This document shows positions 50,377 to 59,289 of a DNA stretch of 64,000 bases, in pieces (the stretch's first letter is position 1; the number at the start of each line of letters is the position of its first letter). The stretch comes from DASWNP01 sp036399175. Lineage in GTDB: Bacteria; Acidobacteriota; Blastocatellia; Pyrinomonadales; Pyrinomonadaceae. Under the pieces are notes generated by a model. It was not told the origin of the DNA. It saw only the letters and a list, made by a program, of their open reading frames with translations, and did no database searches. A program made the position numbers and the translations under genes. Location: positions 62,001 to 126,000 of the forward strand of contig DASWNP010000059.1 of assembly GCA_036399175.1 (NCBI GenBank). The letters are read 5' to 3'.

Positions 50377-52335
50377 ATGTGCGGAATTGCCGGACTAGCC
50401 AGTAGAGATTCTGAGGCGCGCATCGGGGCGATGCTGCGGGCGATTGAGCATCGCGGGCGCGACGACGAGGGCGTGTGGACATCAGGCGTGATGGACGACG
50501 ACGGTCGCCGCGTCACGCTCGGCCATCGGCGTCTGGCGATTATCGACACGAGCGAGGCCGGGCATCAGCCGATGCTGTCGGCTGACGGTCGCTACAGCGT
50601 CACTTTCAACGGCGAGATTTATAACTACCGCGAGCTTAAGCGCGAGCTTGCCGCGCGCGGCCACAGATTCCGGACGGACAGCGATACGGAGGTTCTGCTC
50701 GTGGCGTTCGCCGAGTGGGGCGAAGAGTGTCTCGGGCGTCTGAACGGGATGTTCGCCTTCGCCATGTGGGACGCCGAAGAGCGGCAGTTGACTCTGGCGC
50801 GCGACCGTCTCGGCATCAAGCCCCTTTACTACGCTGTGGCGACACGAGGCGAGAACGGCGCTGGAAGAGATTTCATCTTCGCATCTGAAGTGAAGGCTAT
50901 CTTAGCTTCGGGGCTCGTCGAGCGCGCGATTGATGTCGAGGGCTTGAACCAGCAGCTTACGTTCCTCTGGACGCCCGACCCCTTCACGCTCTTTCGTGAC
51001 ATCAGGAAGCTGCCGCCCGCGCACCTGCTCACGTGGCGCGACGGCGAGTTGAGCGTGCGCGAGTGGTGGGATGTTTCGTTCGACGAGATTGAAGAGGGGC
51101 GAAGCGAAGAGTGGTGGCGCGAGCGCGTGCTGGAGACTCTGGAGCGCGTCGTGCGGATGGAGATGGTCGCAGACGTGCCGCTCGGCTCGTTTCTTTCGGG
51201 CGGCGTCGATTCATCTCTCATCGTCGCTTTGATGAACCGGCATTCCGAAGGGCGTCGAGTTTCGACCTACACCATCGGCATCGAGAGAGACGACCTGCGC
51301 TACGACATCATTCCCGACGACGTGCCCTGGGCTCGGCGCGTCGGGAAACTCTTCGAGACCGATTATCACGAGACGATTCTCAAGCCCGACGTGGCCGCGC
51401 TGCTGCCGAAGCTGGTCTATCACATGGAGATTCCGTTGATAGATTCCGTCATCAGCAGCTACCTCGTCGCGCGTGCGGCGCGCGAGACTCTGACGGTGCT
51501 CCTGTCAGGCATGGGCGGCGACGAAGTTTTCGCAGGCTACCCGCGCACCCTGGCGATGGCGCTCGCGGGCGCGTTCGACGTGATGCCGCTCGGCGTGCGC
51601 CGCCCGTTGATGGGCGTGCTCGCGCGCCGTCTTCCGGGCGGACTGCCCGGACGCCTGACCGCGACGCTTCGCAACACGAAGAAGTTTGCCGCCAGCGCCT
51701 CGCTCGACTTCGAGAATCGCTACATGGGCTACGGCACTTACTTCACAGACGCCGCCAGGCACGCGCTCTACACCGACGACCTGCGCGCGGCGACTGCCGG
51801 GATGGATGCTTACAGAGAACACCGGCGCTACTTTGCGCGCTCGAAGCGTGCCGCGCCGCTCAACCAGTTGCTCTACGTTGACCTGAAAACTTTTCTGCCC
51901 TGTCTTAATCTCGACTACACCGACAAGACTTCGATGGCGGCGACGCTGGAAGTGCGCGTGCCGTTTCTCAACTTCGAGCTGGTCGAGCTTGCCGCGCGCA
52001 TGCCGCCCTCGCTCAAGCTGCGCGGATGGAGGCGCAAGTATATTCTCAAGCGCGCCGCCGAAAAGATGCTGCCGCGCGAGGTGGTATGGAGAAAGAAGGC
52101 GGGCTTCGGCGCGCCTGTGCGGGCATGGCTGCGCGGGGCTCTGCGTCCGCTCGTGGACGAGCTTTTGTCGGAGAGCGCGGTCAGGCGACGCGGGCTCTTC
52201 CGCCCGGAGGAAGTCCGGCGCATCGTCGCCGCCAACCTCTCAGGCCGCGAAGACTACAACCTGCAAGTTCTGCAACTGCTCACGCTCGAAATGTGGATGC
52301 AGACGTTCATAGATACCACTCAGAGCGCCGATTGA
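50377..52335 (+). CDS. asnB: Asparagine synthetase-type glutamine amidotransferase
   Basis: 652 residues. Class II glutaminase with catalytic Cys2 (MCGIAGLASRD), then RGRDDEGVWTSG, SVTFNGEIYNYRELKREL and the ATP-pyrophosphatase PP-loop SFLSGGVDSSLIVALMNRH. In glycan loci such AsnB-like enzymes amidate uronic acids rather than aspartate (WbpS-type). The placement next to sugar genes makes that more likely here than free asparagine synthesis, but it is an inference. No Shine-Dalgarno; the ATG is 4 nt after H13. The next gene starts 2 nt after the stop. Confidence 0.94.
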   Translation: MCGIAGLASRDSEARIGAMLRAIEHRGRDDEGVWTSGVMDDDGRRVTLGHRRLAIIDTSEAGHQPMLSADGRYSVTFNGEIYNYRELKRELAARGHRFRTDSDTEVLLVAFAEWGEECLGRLNGMFAFAMWDAEERQLTLARDRLGIKPLYYAVATRGENGAGRDFIFASEVKAILASGLVERAIDVEGLNQQLTFLWTPDPFTLFRDIRKLPPAHLLTWRDGELSVREWWDVSFDEIEEGRSEEWWRERVLETLERVVRMEMVADVPLGSFLSGGVDSSLIVALMNRHSEGRRVSTYTIGIERDDLRYDIIPDDVPWARRVGKLFETDYHETILKPDVAALLPKLVYHMEIPLIDSVISSYLVARAARETLTVLLSGMGGDEVFAGYPRTLAMALAGAFDVMPLGVRRPLMGVLARRLPGGLPGRLTATLRNTKKFAASASLDFENRYMGYGTYFTDAARHALYTDDLRAATAGMDAYREHRRYFARSKRAAPLNQLLYVDLKTFLPCLNLDYTDKTSMAATLEVRVPFLNFELVELAARMPPSLKLRGWRRKYILKRAAEKMLPREVVWRKKAGFGAPVRAWLRGALRPLVDELLSESAVRRRGLFRPEEVRRIVAANLSGREDYNLQVLQLLTLEMWMQTFIDTTQSAD

Positions 52336-52337
52336 AG

Positions 52338-53501
52338 ATGAAAGCCACGCACAGGCAAGAGGCGAAAGGCGGCGGAGCGCACGAAGAGAGTTGGCTGAAG
52401 AGGCTCGACTGGTCTGTGGTCGGGTTGGTCTTAGCGGTGAAGGCGGTGCTCCTTGTCTACGCGGCGCACGCCTTTCACCTGCTGGCGAACTTTCGCATCC
52501 AGACGTTCTACGGTTGGCTCGAAATCTGGAATCGCTGGGACACTCCGCACTATTTGGACATCGCGCGCGACGGCTACCTCACGACAGGAGACCAGCGTCT
52601 CTGGATAGTCTTCTATCCGCTCTATCCCTGGCTCGTGCGCGTCTTCTCATGGCTGACGGCGGGCGACTATCTGGTCGCTGCGCTTCTGGTCTCTGGCGTG
52701 TCGTCCGTCGCGGCGGCGCTTTTGCTGCAACGCCTCGCGCTGTTCGACGAAACTGAAGGCGTGGCGCGTCGCGCCGTCTGGTTCATGCTCATCTTCCCGA
52801 CGAGCTATTTTCTGCACATCGGCTACACGGAGAGTCTCTTTCTGGCGCTGTGTCTGGGCTCGTTCGTCGCGGCGCGAAAGGAGAGGTGGCTCGCGGCGGG
52901 GCTGCTTGGCGCGCTGGCGGGGCTGGCGCGCGTCAACGGGCTGCTGCTCATTCCTGCGCTCGCCGCCGAAGCCTTCATGCAGTGGCGCTCGAACGACAGG
53001 CGCTTCAACCCGCAATGGCTCTGGATTGGCCTCACGAGCCTCGGCCTCGCCTGCTACCTTTTGCTCAACAAGTACGTGACGGGCGACGCCTTCGCCTTCC
53101 AGAAGATTTTAAGAGAACACTGGCACAAGAAACTCTCCTGGCCCTGGCTCGGCATTCGCGGCGTGGCCGGAGGCATCTGGCGACCCGACGCGGCTGAAGC
53201 GCAGATGGTCGGAGTTCAGGAGTTAATCTTCATCGCGCTAGGCTTCGTCGCCATCGTCTGGTGCTGGCGGGAGCTGCGCCCGTCCTACGCCATCTGGGCG
53301 ACGCTCAACTGGCTGCTCCTGACCAGCACCTCCTTCGTCCTCAGCTCGCCGCGCTACGTCTTCACGATGTTTCCCATCTACTTCCTCTTCGCACGCCTCG
53401 CCTCCGCGCGTCCCGTCTGGGGAGGCGTCATCACCGTCTGGTCTCTGCTCTACCTCGCCCTCTTCGTCGGCCAGTTCGTACAGGGACGCTGGGCGTTTTA
53501 A
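52338..53501 (+). CDS. PIG-V-like membrane mannosyltransferase
   Basis: 387 residues with about 8 to 10 membrane helices. RWDTPHYLDIARDGY in the first loop matches the WDxxHY acidic motif of PIG-V/GPI mannosyltransferase II proteins (PF04188). YPLYPWLVRVFSWL, MLIFPTSYFLHIGYTESLFLAL and SSPRYVFTMFPIYFL follow. It would use a polyprenyl-phosphate sugar outside the membrane. It starts 2 nt after asnB, so the genes are coupled. Confidence 0.85.
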   Translation: MKATHRQEAKGGGAHEESWLKRLDWSVVGLVLAVKAVLLVYAAHAFHLLANFRIQTFYGWLEIWNRWDTPHYLDIARDGYLTTGDQRLWIVFYPLYPWLVRVFSWLTAGDYLVAALLVSGVSSVAAALLLQRLALFDETEGVARRAVWFMLIFPTSYFLHIGYTESLFLALCLGSFVAARKERWLAAGLLGALAGLARVNGLLLIPALAAEAFMQWRSNDRRFNPQWLWIGLTSLGLACYLLLNKYVTGDAFAFQKILREHWHKKLSWPWLGIRGVAGGIWRPDAAEAQMVGVQELIFIALGFVAIVWCWRELRPSYAIWATLNWLLLTSTSFVLSSPRYVFTMFPIYFLFARLASARPVWGGVITVWSLLYLALFVGQFVQGRWAF

Positions 53502-53590
53502 GCAAATGATGAATGAGGAATGCGGAATGATGAATGAAAAGCAAGTTGTCTTTCATTCATCATTCATCATTCATCATTCATAATTGCTTT
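53501..53590. repeat. Heptamer hairpin element H14 (AATGATG/CATTCAT units)
   Basis: Left arm AATGATG-AATGAGG-AATGCGG-AATGATG-AATGAAA; right arm four CATTCAT heptamers. It carries the ldh stop and its final IMNDE. Same family as H3 and H18. Confidence 0.85.
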
Positions 53591-54517
53591 TCGCAGCACG
53601 TCTGCGGAGGCGTGGAGGCCGGCGCGTTCGTGTTCGTCGAGGGGCAGCTCGATGATGCGTTCGACGCCGCCGCGACCGACGACGCAGGGGAGGCTCATAT
53701 AGACGCCCTCGATGCCGTATTGACCTGTGAGCAGGGTGGAGACCGGAAGAACGGTGTGCTCGTCGTGAAGGATAGCTTCGCAGATGCGCGCGACGCAGGA
53801 GGCGATGGCGAAGGAGGTATAACCTTTGCGCTCGATGATGTCGGGCGCGGCGCGACGGACGCGGCGTAGAAACTCGTCGAAGTCGGGGCACTCGCCTGCG
53901 GCGCAGTAGTCTGCGAGCGGAAGACCCGCGACGCGCGCGGCGCTCCATGCAGCAATCTCTGAGTTACCATGTTCGCCGATGATGTAAGCGTGAATCGAGC
54001 GCGCATCGACGCCGAGCGCCTCGCCGAGCATTGCGCGCAGCCGCGCCGTATCGAGCACCGTGCCCGAGCTGATGACGCGCGAAGCAGGCAAGCCAGATTC
54101 GGCCTGAGCGACCTGCGCGAGCACGTCTACGGGGTTGGTCGTCATCAGCAGCACGCCGTCGAAGCCCGCGTCCATCAGTCGGCGCGTGCAGTCGCGCACG
54201 ACCGAGACGTTTCGACCGAGCAGGTCGAGCCGCGATTCGCCGGGTCGCCCGCCGACGCCCGCCGCGACGACGGCAATCGACGCATGGGCAGCCTCTCGCC
54301 AGTCGTCCGAAGCCCACACGCGCACCGGGCGGGCGAGCGGAACGGCGTGCTGCAAATCCATCGCCTCGCCCTCGGCGTCACGGAGGTCTTTGTCGAAGAG
54401 CACAATTTCGCGCGCTGTTCCATTCAGGAGCAGCGCATAGGCCGAGGTCGCGCCGACGTTGCCGCTGCCGATAATGGCGACGCGCTCGCACCCGCTCGAA
54501 GCTTTCGTGTTATTCAT
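53567..54517 (-). CDS. L-lactate/malate dehydrogenase family protein
   Basis: 316 residues. RVAIIGSGNVGATSAYALLLNG begins the NAD Rossmann fold; TTNPVDVLAQV, GTVLDTARLRAMLG and the catalytic His183 in IGEHGNSEIAAW are present. Arg97 in GESRLDLL would bind the substrate. Position 90 (LDH numbering 102) is Gly, neither the Gln of lactate nor the Arg of malate dehydrogenases, so the substrate may differ. Starts at 54517 or 54532, both without a ribosome site. It lies inside the polysaccharide locus but is transcribed in reverse. The tail IMNDE is from repeat H14. Confidence 0.9.
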   Translation of the reverse strand: MNNTKASSGCERVAIIGSGNVGATSAYALLLNGTAREIVLFDKDLRDAEGEAMDLQHAVPLARPVRVWASDDWREAAHASIAVVAAGVGGRPGESRLDLLGRNVSVVRDCTRRLMDAGFDGVLLMTTNPVDVLAQVAQAESGLPASRVISSGTVLDTARLRAMLGEALGVDARSIHAYIIGEHGNSEIAAWSAARVAGLPLADYCAAGECPDFDEFLRRVRRAAPDIIERKGYTSFAIASCVARICEAILHDEHTVLPVSTLLTGQYGIEGVYMSLPCVVGRGGVERIIELPLDEHERAGLHASADVLRKAIMNDE

Positions 54518-54677
54518 AGATGGAAAAATCATAACACTGAAATCGACGCGCGCTATAATCACAGGAAGTTCCAAACGATTGCAGGCCGCGCGCGTCTCAG
54601 AACGCGCAGGCGCGGACGCCGTTCAACGTACATCTTCAACCGATACGAAAAAAGGATTCGGAGACGAACTAAGGATT

Positions 54678-55742
54678 ATGAAACGAATGCTTCTTGAGAT
54701 TGCTCTGCCGCTCGCGCTCGTCGCTTTCGTCGTCGCGTCGTTTGCGCCCTCGAAAGGTCGCGCACAGAAGACCCGCTCGACGCGCGCAGAGGAAGCCCCG
54801 CGCACGTCTTCGTCGCAGCTCAAACGTCCCGTTCATACCTATTCGATTGTCGCGCGCGACCCGGCGACGGGCGAGATGGGCGTCGCCGTGCAATCGCACT
54901 GGTTCTCGGTCGGGCAGGTGGTGCCTTGGGCTGAGGCGGGCGTCGGCGCCGTCGCCACGCAGTCGTTCGTCGAGCCTTCTTACGGCAAGCTCGGTCTCGA
55001 CCTGATGCGCGCCGGACGCAGCGCGCCCGATGCCTTGAAGTCTTTGCTCGCCGGAGACGAAGGGCGCGACGTGCGTCAGGTGGCGATGATAGACGCGCAG
55101 GGTCGCGTCGCGGCTCACACGGGCGCGAAGTGCATCGTCGCCGCCGGTCACACGGTCGGTAAAGACTACTCCGTGCAGGCCAACCTGATGCTCAAAGAGA
55201 CGGTCTGGCCTGCCATGTCGCGCGCCTTTGAATCGACCAAAGGCGACCTCGCCGAGCGCATGCTCGCCGCACTCGAAGCGGCTGAGCGCGAAGGCGGCGA
55301 CATTCGCGGCAAACAGTCAGCCGCCCTCATCGTCGTCCGCGACAAGCCGACGGGTCGCCCCTGGGCTGACCGCCTCTTCGACCTGCGCATCGACGACCAC
55401 CCCGAACCTCTCAAAGAGCTGCGCCGCCTCGTCCGCCTCCAACGCGCCTACAACCACATGAACGCCGGAGACCTCGCCGTCGAGCACAAAGACAACGAAG
55501 GGGCGCTCAGGGAGTACGGCGCAGCCGAGCGTCTCGTCCCCGACAATCTTGAGATGGCCTACTGGCACGCCGTCGCCCTCGTCAACATGAACCGCCTCGA
55601 CGAAGCCCTCCCCCTCTTCCGGCGCGTCTTCGCCGCCGACCCCAACTGGCGCACCCTCACGCCACGTCTAGCCCGCTCCGGCCTCATCCCCGACGACCCC
55701 AAACTCGTCGAGCGCATCACCTCCGTCGGAGGAACAAAATAA
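54678..55742 (+). CDS. Exported DUF1028 protein with TPR-like C-terminus
   Basis: 354 residues. Hydrophobic signal MKRMLLEIALPLALVAFVVAS, linker, then the DUF1028 domain at 50-270 (HTYSIVARDPATGEMGVAVQSHWFSVGQVVPWAEAGVGAVATQS). This is an Ntn-hydrolase-like family of uncertain activity. The last 80 residues hold TPR-like helices (AYNHMNAGDLAVEHKDNEGALREYGAAERLVPDNLEMAYWHAVAL). AAGGAT lies just before the ATG. A TATAAT box at about 54554 may be the -10 of its promoter. Function unknown. Confidence 0.88.
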   Translation: MKRMLLEIALPLALVAFVVASFAPSKGRAQKTRSTRAEEAPRTSSSQLKRPVHTYSIVARDPATGEMGVAVQSHWFSVGQVVPWAEAGVGAVATQSFVEPSYGKLGLDLMRAGRSAPDALKSLLAGDEGRDVRQVAMIDAQGRVAAHTGAKCIVAAGHTVGKDYSVQANLMLKETVWPAMSRAFESTKGDLAERMLAALEAAEREGGDIRGKQSAALIVVRDKPTGRPWADRLFDLRIDDHPEPLKELRRLVRLQRAYNHMNAGDLAVEHKDNEGALREYGAAERLVPDNLEMAYWHAVALVNMNRLDEALPLFRRVFAADPNWRTLTPRLARSGLIPDDPKLVERITSVGGTK

Positions 55743-55923
55743 AGCAGTCGCCATCAAAGCTTGAGCGCATATCTCACCGGACTTTGTTGCTTGTCGCTGG
55801 CAGGCGAGGCGTGATACTTTTCCCCGTTTGGGGTGTGCATAAAATTGGCGCTTGAGTGTGTATCGATGAGATAGAGGGCGCGCGGCGGGGCGATTGGAAG
55901 AGTTCGGTTCGGTCAGGTTGTGT

Positions 55924-56862
55924 ATGGCTTATAGCGAAGCTAGTGGCGGCGGGGGATTGAAGGAGAGGGTGCGGGCGTTCTGGCAGGAGCACCCGTGCGG
56001 GACGAAGTTTGCGGACGCGGAGGTGGGGTCGAGGTCGTTTTTCGAGCGGGTGGAGGAGCACAGGTATCGGACGGAGTGGCACATTCCGGAGGCGGCGGAT
56101 TTTGCGGGAGCGCGGGGCTTGCGTGTGTTGGAGATTGGCTGCGGGTTGGGGACGGATGGGGCGCAGTTTGCGCGTGCGGGGGCGATTTATACGGGTGTGG
56201 ATTTGACGGAGGCGGCGGTCGGACTAGCGCGCAGGCGTTTCGAGTTGGAGGGTTTGAAGGGCGAGTTTCGCGTGGCCGATGCGGAGGCGTTGGAGTTCGA
56301 GGATGAGAGCTTCGACCTCGTCTATTCGCATGGCGTGTTGCATCACACGCCGGACACGCGGCGGGCGGTTCGTGAAGTGCATCGTGTGTTGAAGCCCGGC
56401 GGGCGCGCGGTCGTGATGCTGTATCACAGGGATTCTTATAACTATCGGGTGAACATCGGAGTGTTGCGTCGTGTGGGCGCGCGAATGCTGAGGCGCGAGG
56501 CGGGGTTGAAGCTGGCGCACGCGTTGACGGGCGAGCCGGTCGAATCTTTGCGCGAGCACGCGGCGCGTTTGCGCGAGGACACGGAGAGTTATCTCGCGCC
56601 GGACGAGTTTTTGAGCAGGAATACGGACGGGGCGGGCAATCCCCTGACGCGCGTCTACTCTCGGCGCGAGGCGCGCGAGTTGTTCGAGTGTTTCGCGGAG
56701 GTGCGACTGGCGACTCATTTTTTGAATAAACGCTGGCTGCCCGTCGTCGGCTCGCTTCTGACGCGCGCGATGGAGACGCAACTGGCGGCGCGCTGGGGCT
56801 GGCATCTCTGGATTTACGCGCGCAAGGAACAGCAAGGAGGAAGGATGAAGGCGGAAGGATGA
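55924..56862 (+). CDS. SAM-dependent methyltransferase
   Basis: 312 residues. GLRVLEIGCGLGTDGAQFARAGAIYTGVDLTEAAVGLARRRFELE is motif I and its acidic partner; VADAEALEFEDESFDLVYSHGVLHHTPD is motif III-IV. Such class I methyltransferases act on sugars or lipids in glycan loci; the substrate is not shown. The N-terminal KERVRAFWQEHPCGTKFADAEVGSRSFFERVEEHRYRTEWHI occurs in related loci. The ATG at 55924 is better than a TTG at 55894. The final QGGRMKAEG and stop come from hairpin H15, the same end as the GT2-GT4 protein. Confidence 0.88.
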   Translation: MAYSEASGGGGLKERVRAFWQEHPCGTKFADAEVGSRSFFERVEEHRYRTEWHIPEAADFAGARGLRVLEIGCGLGTDGAQFARAGAIYTGVDLTEAAVGLARRRFELEGLKGEFRVADAEALEFEDESFDLVYSHGVLHHTPDTRRAVREVHRVLKPGGRAVVMLYHRDSYNYRVNIGVLRRVGARMLRREAGLKLAHALTGEPVESLREHAARLREDTESYLAPDEFLSRNTDGAGNPLTRVYSRREARELFECFAEVRLATHFLNKRWLPVVGSLLTRAMETQLAARWGWHLWIYARKEQQGGRMKAEG

Positions 56863-56924
56863 ATTAAAAGCGGAAAGCATTTCGCCTTTCTTTCCGCCTT
56901 CATCCTTCCTCCTTCCGACTTGCT
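56831..56924. repeat. Heptamer hairpin element H15 (GGAAGGA/TGAAGGC units)
   Basis: Left arm GGAAGGA-TGAAGGC-GGAAGGA-TGAA; right arm the inverse (TTCCGCC, TTCATCC). Same family as H12. It encodes the methyltransferase tail and precedes the epimerase gene. Confidence 0.83.
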
Positions 56925-56954
56925 TTTCTCAGGTGCTCTAATCTGCTTGAAGTG

Positions 56955-57923
56955 ATGAAGGACAGACGCCAAATTCTGGTGACGGGCGGAGCAGGTTTCA
57001 TCGGCTCGCACCTCGTCGAGCGTTTGCTCGCGGAGGGCGGCTGGCGCGTGACGGTCGTGGACGACTTCAACGAGTTCTACTCGCCGGAGGTGAAACGCCG
57101 GAACGTCGCCGCGCTTCTGGGGCGCGATGAGTTTCGTCTCTTCGAGGCCGACATACGCGACCGCGCGGCGCTCGCTCGTCTGTTCGCCGAAGAGAGCTTC
57201 GATTCCGTCGTGCACCTGGCGGCGAGGGCTGGCGTGAGGCCGAGTCTGGCCGAGCCTCTGCTCTACGCCGAGACGAACATCAACGGCACTCTGAATCTGC
57301 TTGAGCTGGCGCGCGCGAGCGGCGTGAAGCAGTTCGTCTTCGGCTCGTCGTCGTCGGTCTATGGCATCAACGCGAAAGTCCCTTTCAGCGAAGAAGACCC
57401 CATCACGCAGCCCATCTCGCCCTACGCGGCGACGAAGGCGGCGGGCGAGTTGCTCTGTCATACCTACTCGCACCTGCACGGCCTGCGCTCGGTCTGCCTG
57501 CGCTTCTTCACCGTCTACGGCGCGCGGCAGCGCCCCGATTTGGCGATTCACAAGTTCGCGCATCTGATAGACGCCGGACGAGCAATCCCCGTCTTCGGCG
57601 ACGGCACGACGCGACGCGATTACACATACATTGACGACATCATCATGGGCGTGCGCGCGGCGATTGATTACACGGCGAGCGACTACGAAGTTATCAACCT
57701 CGGCGAGTCGCGCACGGTCGAGCTGCGCGAGCTGATTGCGCTTCTCGAAGCTGCTCTCGGACGCCGCGCCAGTATCGACCGACAGCCCGCGCAGCCCGGC
57801 GACGTGCCGCAAACCTTCGCCGACATCTCAAAGGCGCGACGCCTGCTCGGTTATAATCCTCAGACGCAGATTGAAGAGGGCATCCGCCGGTTCGTCGAAT
57901 GGTTTAGACAGGAAAAGGGGTAA
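56955..57923 (+). CDS. NAD-dependent sugar-nucleotide epimerase (UDP-glucuronate 4-epimerase-like)
   Basis: 322 residues, extended SDR. ILVTGGAGFIGSHLVERLL binds NAD; DDFNEFYSPEVKRRN and RAGVRPSLAEP are strongly like UDP-glucuronate 4-epimerases. The Ser and YxxxK catalytic set is in FGSSSSVYG and YAATKAAGELL, and RYFTVYGPxxRPD-type FFTVYGARQRPDLA follows. Likely makes UDP-galacturonate or a related 4-epimer. TAATCT lies 10 nt upstream and no Shine-Dalgarno; a GTG at 56952 is an alternative. The stop lies in H16. Confidence 0.92.
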   Translation: MKDRRQILVTGGAGFIGSHLVERLLAEGGWRVTVVDDFNEFYSPEVKRRNVAALLGRDEFRLFEADIRDRAALARLFAEESFDSVVHLAARAGVRPSLAEPLLYAETNINGTLNLLELARASGVKQFVFGSSSSVYGINAKVPFSEEDPITQPISPYAATKAAGELLCHTYSHLHGLRSVCLRFFTVYGARQRPDLAIHKFAHLIDAGRAIPVFGDGTTRRDYTYIDDIIMGVRAAIDYTASDYEVINLGESRTVELRELIALLEAALGRRASIDRQPAQPGDVPQTFADISKARRLLGYNPQTQIEEGIRRFVEWFRQEKG

Positions 57924-58004
57924 AAGGGGAAATGGGTAAAAGGGAAGGAAGAAGCCTCGGACGGCGAGAGGTTCCGTTTTTCCTTTCCCCTTCCCTTTTC
58001 CCTC
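57910..58004. repeat. Heptamer hairpin element H16 (AAAGGGG units)
   Basis: Purine-rich left arm (AAAAGGGG, TAAAAGGGG, AAAGGGAAGG) and pyrimidine-rich right arm (TTTTTCC, TTTCCCC, TTCCCTT). It supplies the end (RQEKG) and stop of the epimerase gene; same family as H6 and H9. Confidence 0.75.
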
Positions 58005-58027
58005 CGGTTTAGGTTTGGAGGAAGTAG

Positions 58028-59092
58028 ATGAAGGTTTACGATGAGGAAGAGGCGCTGACAGAGGGGCGGCGGACGACGCAGGCGTCGAATGCGTTGGGTG
58101 TGCTCGCGGAGTCGGCGGCGGACGCGGGCGGGGAAGCGCCGGAGATTTCGGTCTTCCTGCCGGTCTTAAATGAAGAGCCGAATCTGCGTCCTCTGCACGC
58201 GAGGCTCGACGCGGCGCTCTCTGCGTTGGCGCGCACGGCGGAGATAATCTACGTCGATGACGGCTCGACCGACGGAAGCCTCGAAGTGCTGCGCGACATC
58301 GCGGAGAAAGACCCGCGCGTGCACGTCGTCTCTCTGCGCCGAAACTACGGGCAGACGGCGGCCATGTCCGCAGCCATCGACGCCGCGCGCGGCGACGTTT
58401 TGATTCCGATGGACGCCGACCTTCAGAACGACCCCGCAGACATCGGTCGGCTCCTGGAAAAGCTCGACGAGGGCTACGACGTGGTTTCGGGCTGGCGCAA
58501 GGAGCGGCAGGACAAGATGGTGACGCGCAAGATTCCGTCGATGATTGCCAACTGGCTCATCTCCCTCATCGGCGGCGTCAAGCTGCACGACTACGGCTGC
58601 ACGCTCAAAGCCTATCGCCGACAGTTTCTCAAAGACGTGCGCCTCTACGGAGAGATGCATCGCTTCATCCCCATCTACGCTTCCTGGGTCGGCGCGCGCG
58701 TCACGGAGCTTCCCGTGAGGCATCACCCGCGCACGATGGGCAAGTCGAAGTACGGGCTGTCGCGCACCTTCAAGGTTATGCTCGATTTAATGACCATCAA
58801 GTTCATGGCCTCCTACCATACCAAGCCCATCCACGTCTTCGGCATGTTCGGCATGCTCTCCTTTTTCGTCTCGACGGTGGCGGCCGTCTGGGCTGTCTTC
58901 AGAAAACTCGGCGGCGAGTCCTTCATCAGAAACCCTCTGCTCATCATCGCCATCGTCATGTTCGCCGTCGGCGTCCAGTTCATCCTCATGGGACTGCTCG
59001 CCGAGATGCTCGTCCGCACCTACCACGAATCGCAGGCCAAGCCCATCTACATCGTCCGCGAGCGCATCGGAATAGACGACAACAAGCAGTAG
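58028..59092 (+). CDS. Polyprenyl-phosphate GT2 glycosyltransferase (DPM1/ArnC-like)
   Basis: 354 residues. Disordered first 45 residues, then GT2: ISVFLPVLNEEPNLRPLHAR, IIYVDDGSTDGSLEVLRDI, RRNYGQTAAMSAAIDAARGD and PMDADLQNDPADIGRLLEKL with the DAD metal motif, RHHPRTMGKSKYGL then two C-terminal helices (GMLSFFVSTVAAVWAVF, LLIIAIVMFAVGVQFILM). It makes a polyprenyl-phosphate sugar used by the GT-C enzymes at 44413 and 52338. GGAGGA 7 nt before the ATG. Confidence 0.93.
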   Translation: MKVYDEEEALTEGRRTTQASNALGVLAESAADAGGEAPEISVFLPVLNEEPNLRPLHARLDAALSALARTAEIIYVDDGSTDGSLEVLRDIAEKDPRVHVVSLRRNYGQTAAMSAAIDAARGDVLIPMDADLQNDPADIGRLLEKLDEGYDVVSGWRKERQDKMVTRKIPSMIANWLISLIGGVKLHDYGCTLKAYRRQFLKDVRLYGEMHRFIPIYASWVGARVTELPVRHHPRTMGKSKYGLSRTFKVMLDLMTIKFMASYHTKPIHVFGMFGMLSFFVSTVAAVWAVFRKLGGESFIRNPLLIIAIVMFAVGVQFILMGLLAEMLVRTYHESQAKPIYIVRERIGIDDNKQ

Positions 59093-59184
59093 AAAAGTTT
59101 TCAGTTTTCGGTTTTCAGTTTTCAGAAAAGAAGAAGAAACGTCTTCTGCTGAAAACTGAAAACTGAAAACTGAAAACTTTTCTC
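59091..59184. repeat. Heptamer hairpin element H17 (GAAAACT units)
   Basis: Left arm GTTTTCA-GTTTTCG-GTTTTCA-GTTTTCA; right arm four GAAAACT units ending in CTTTTCTCTT. It starts at the stop of the GT2 gene. Confidence 0.87.
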
Positions 59185-59289
59185 TTCCTGCCTGCCAACC
59201 AAACGGGGCGGGCGCGTGTCTGAGAAGAAAACGGAAAGCTTTTCTTCCGCCGCTCGTCTACGAAGGGAACAGGAAAGAGGAATCTCTCT

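Noticed and set aside
54663..54677. GACGAACTA-type word also seen near 5258 and 46372
   Set aside because: Only about ten bases agree, contexts differ, and GACGAAC is common in this composition; not enough to call a site.
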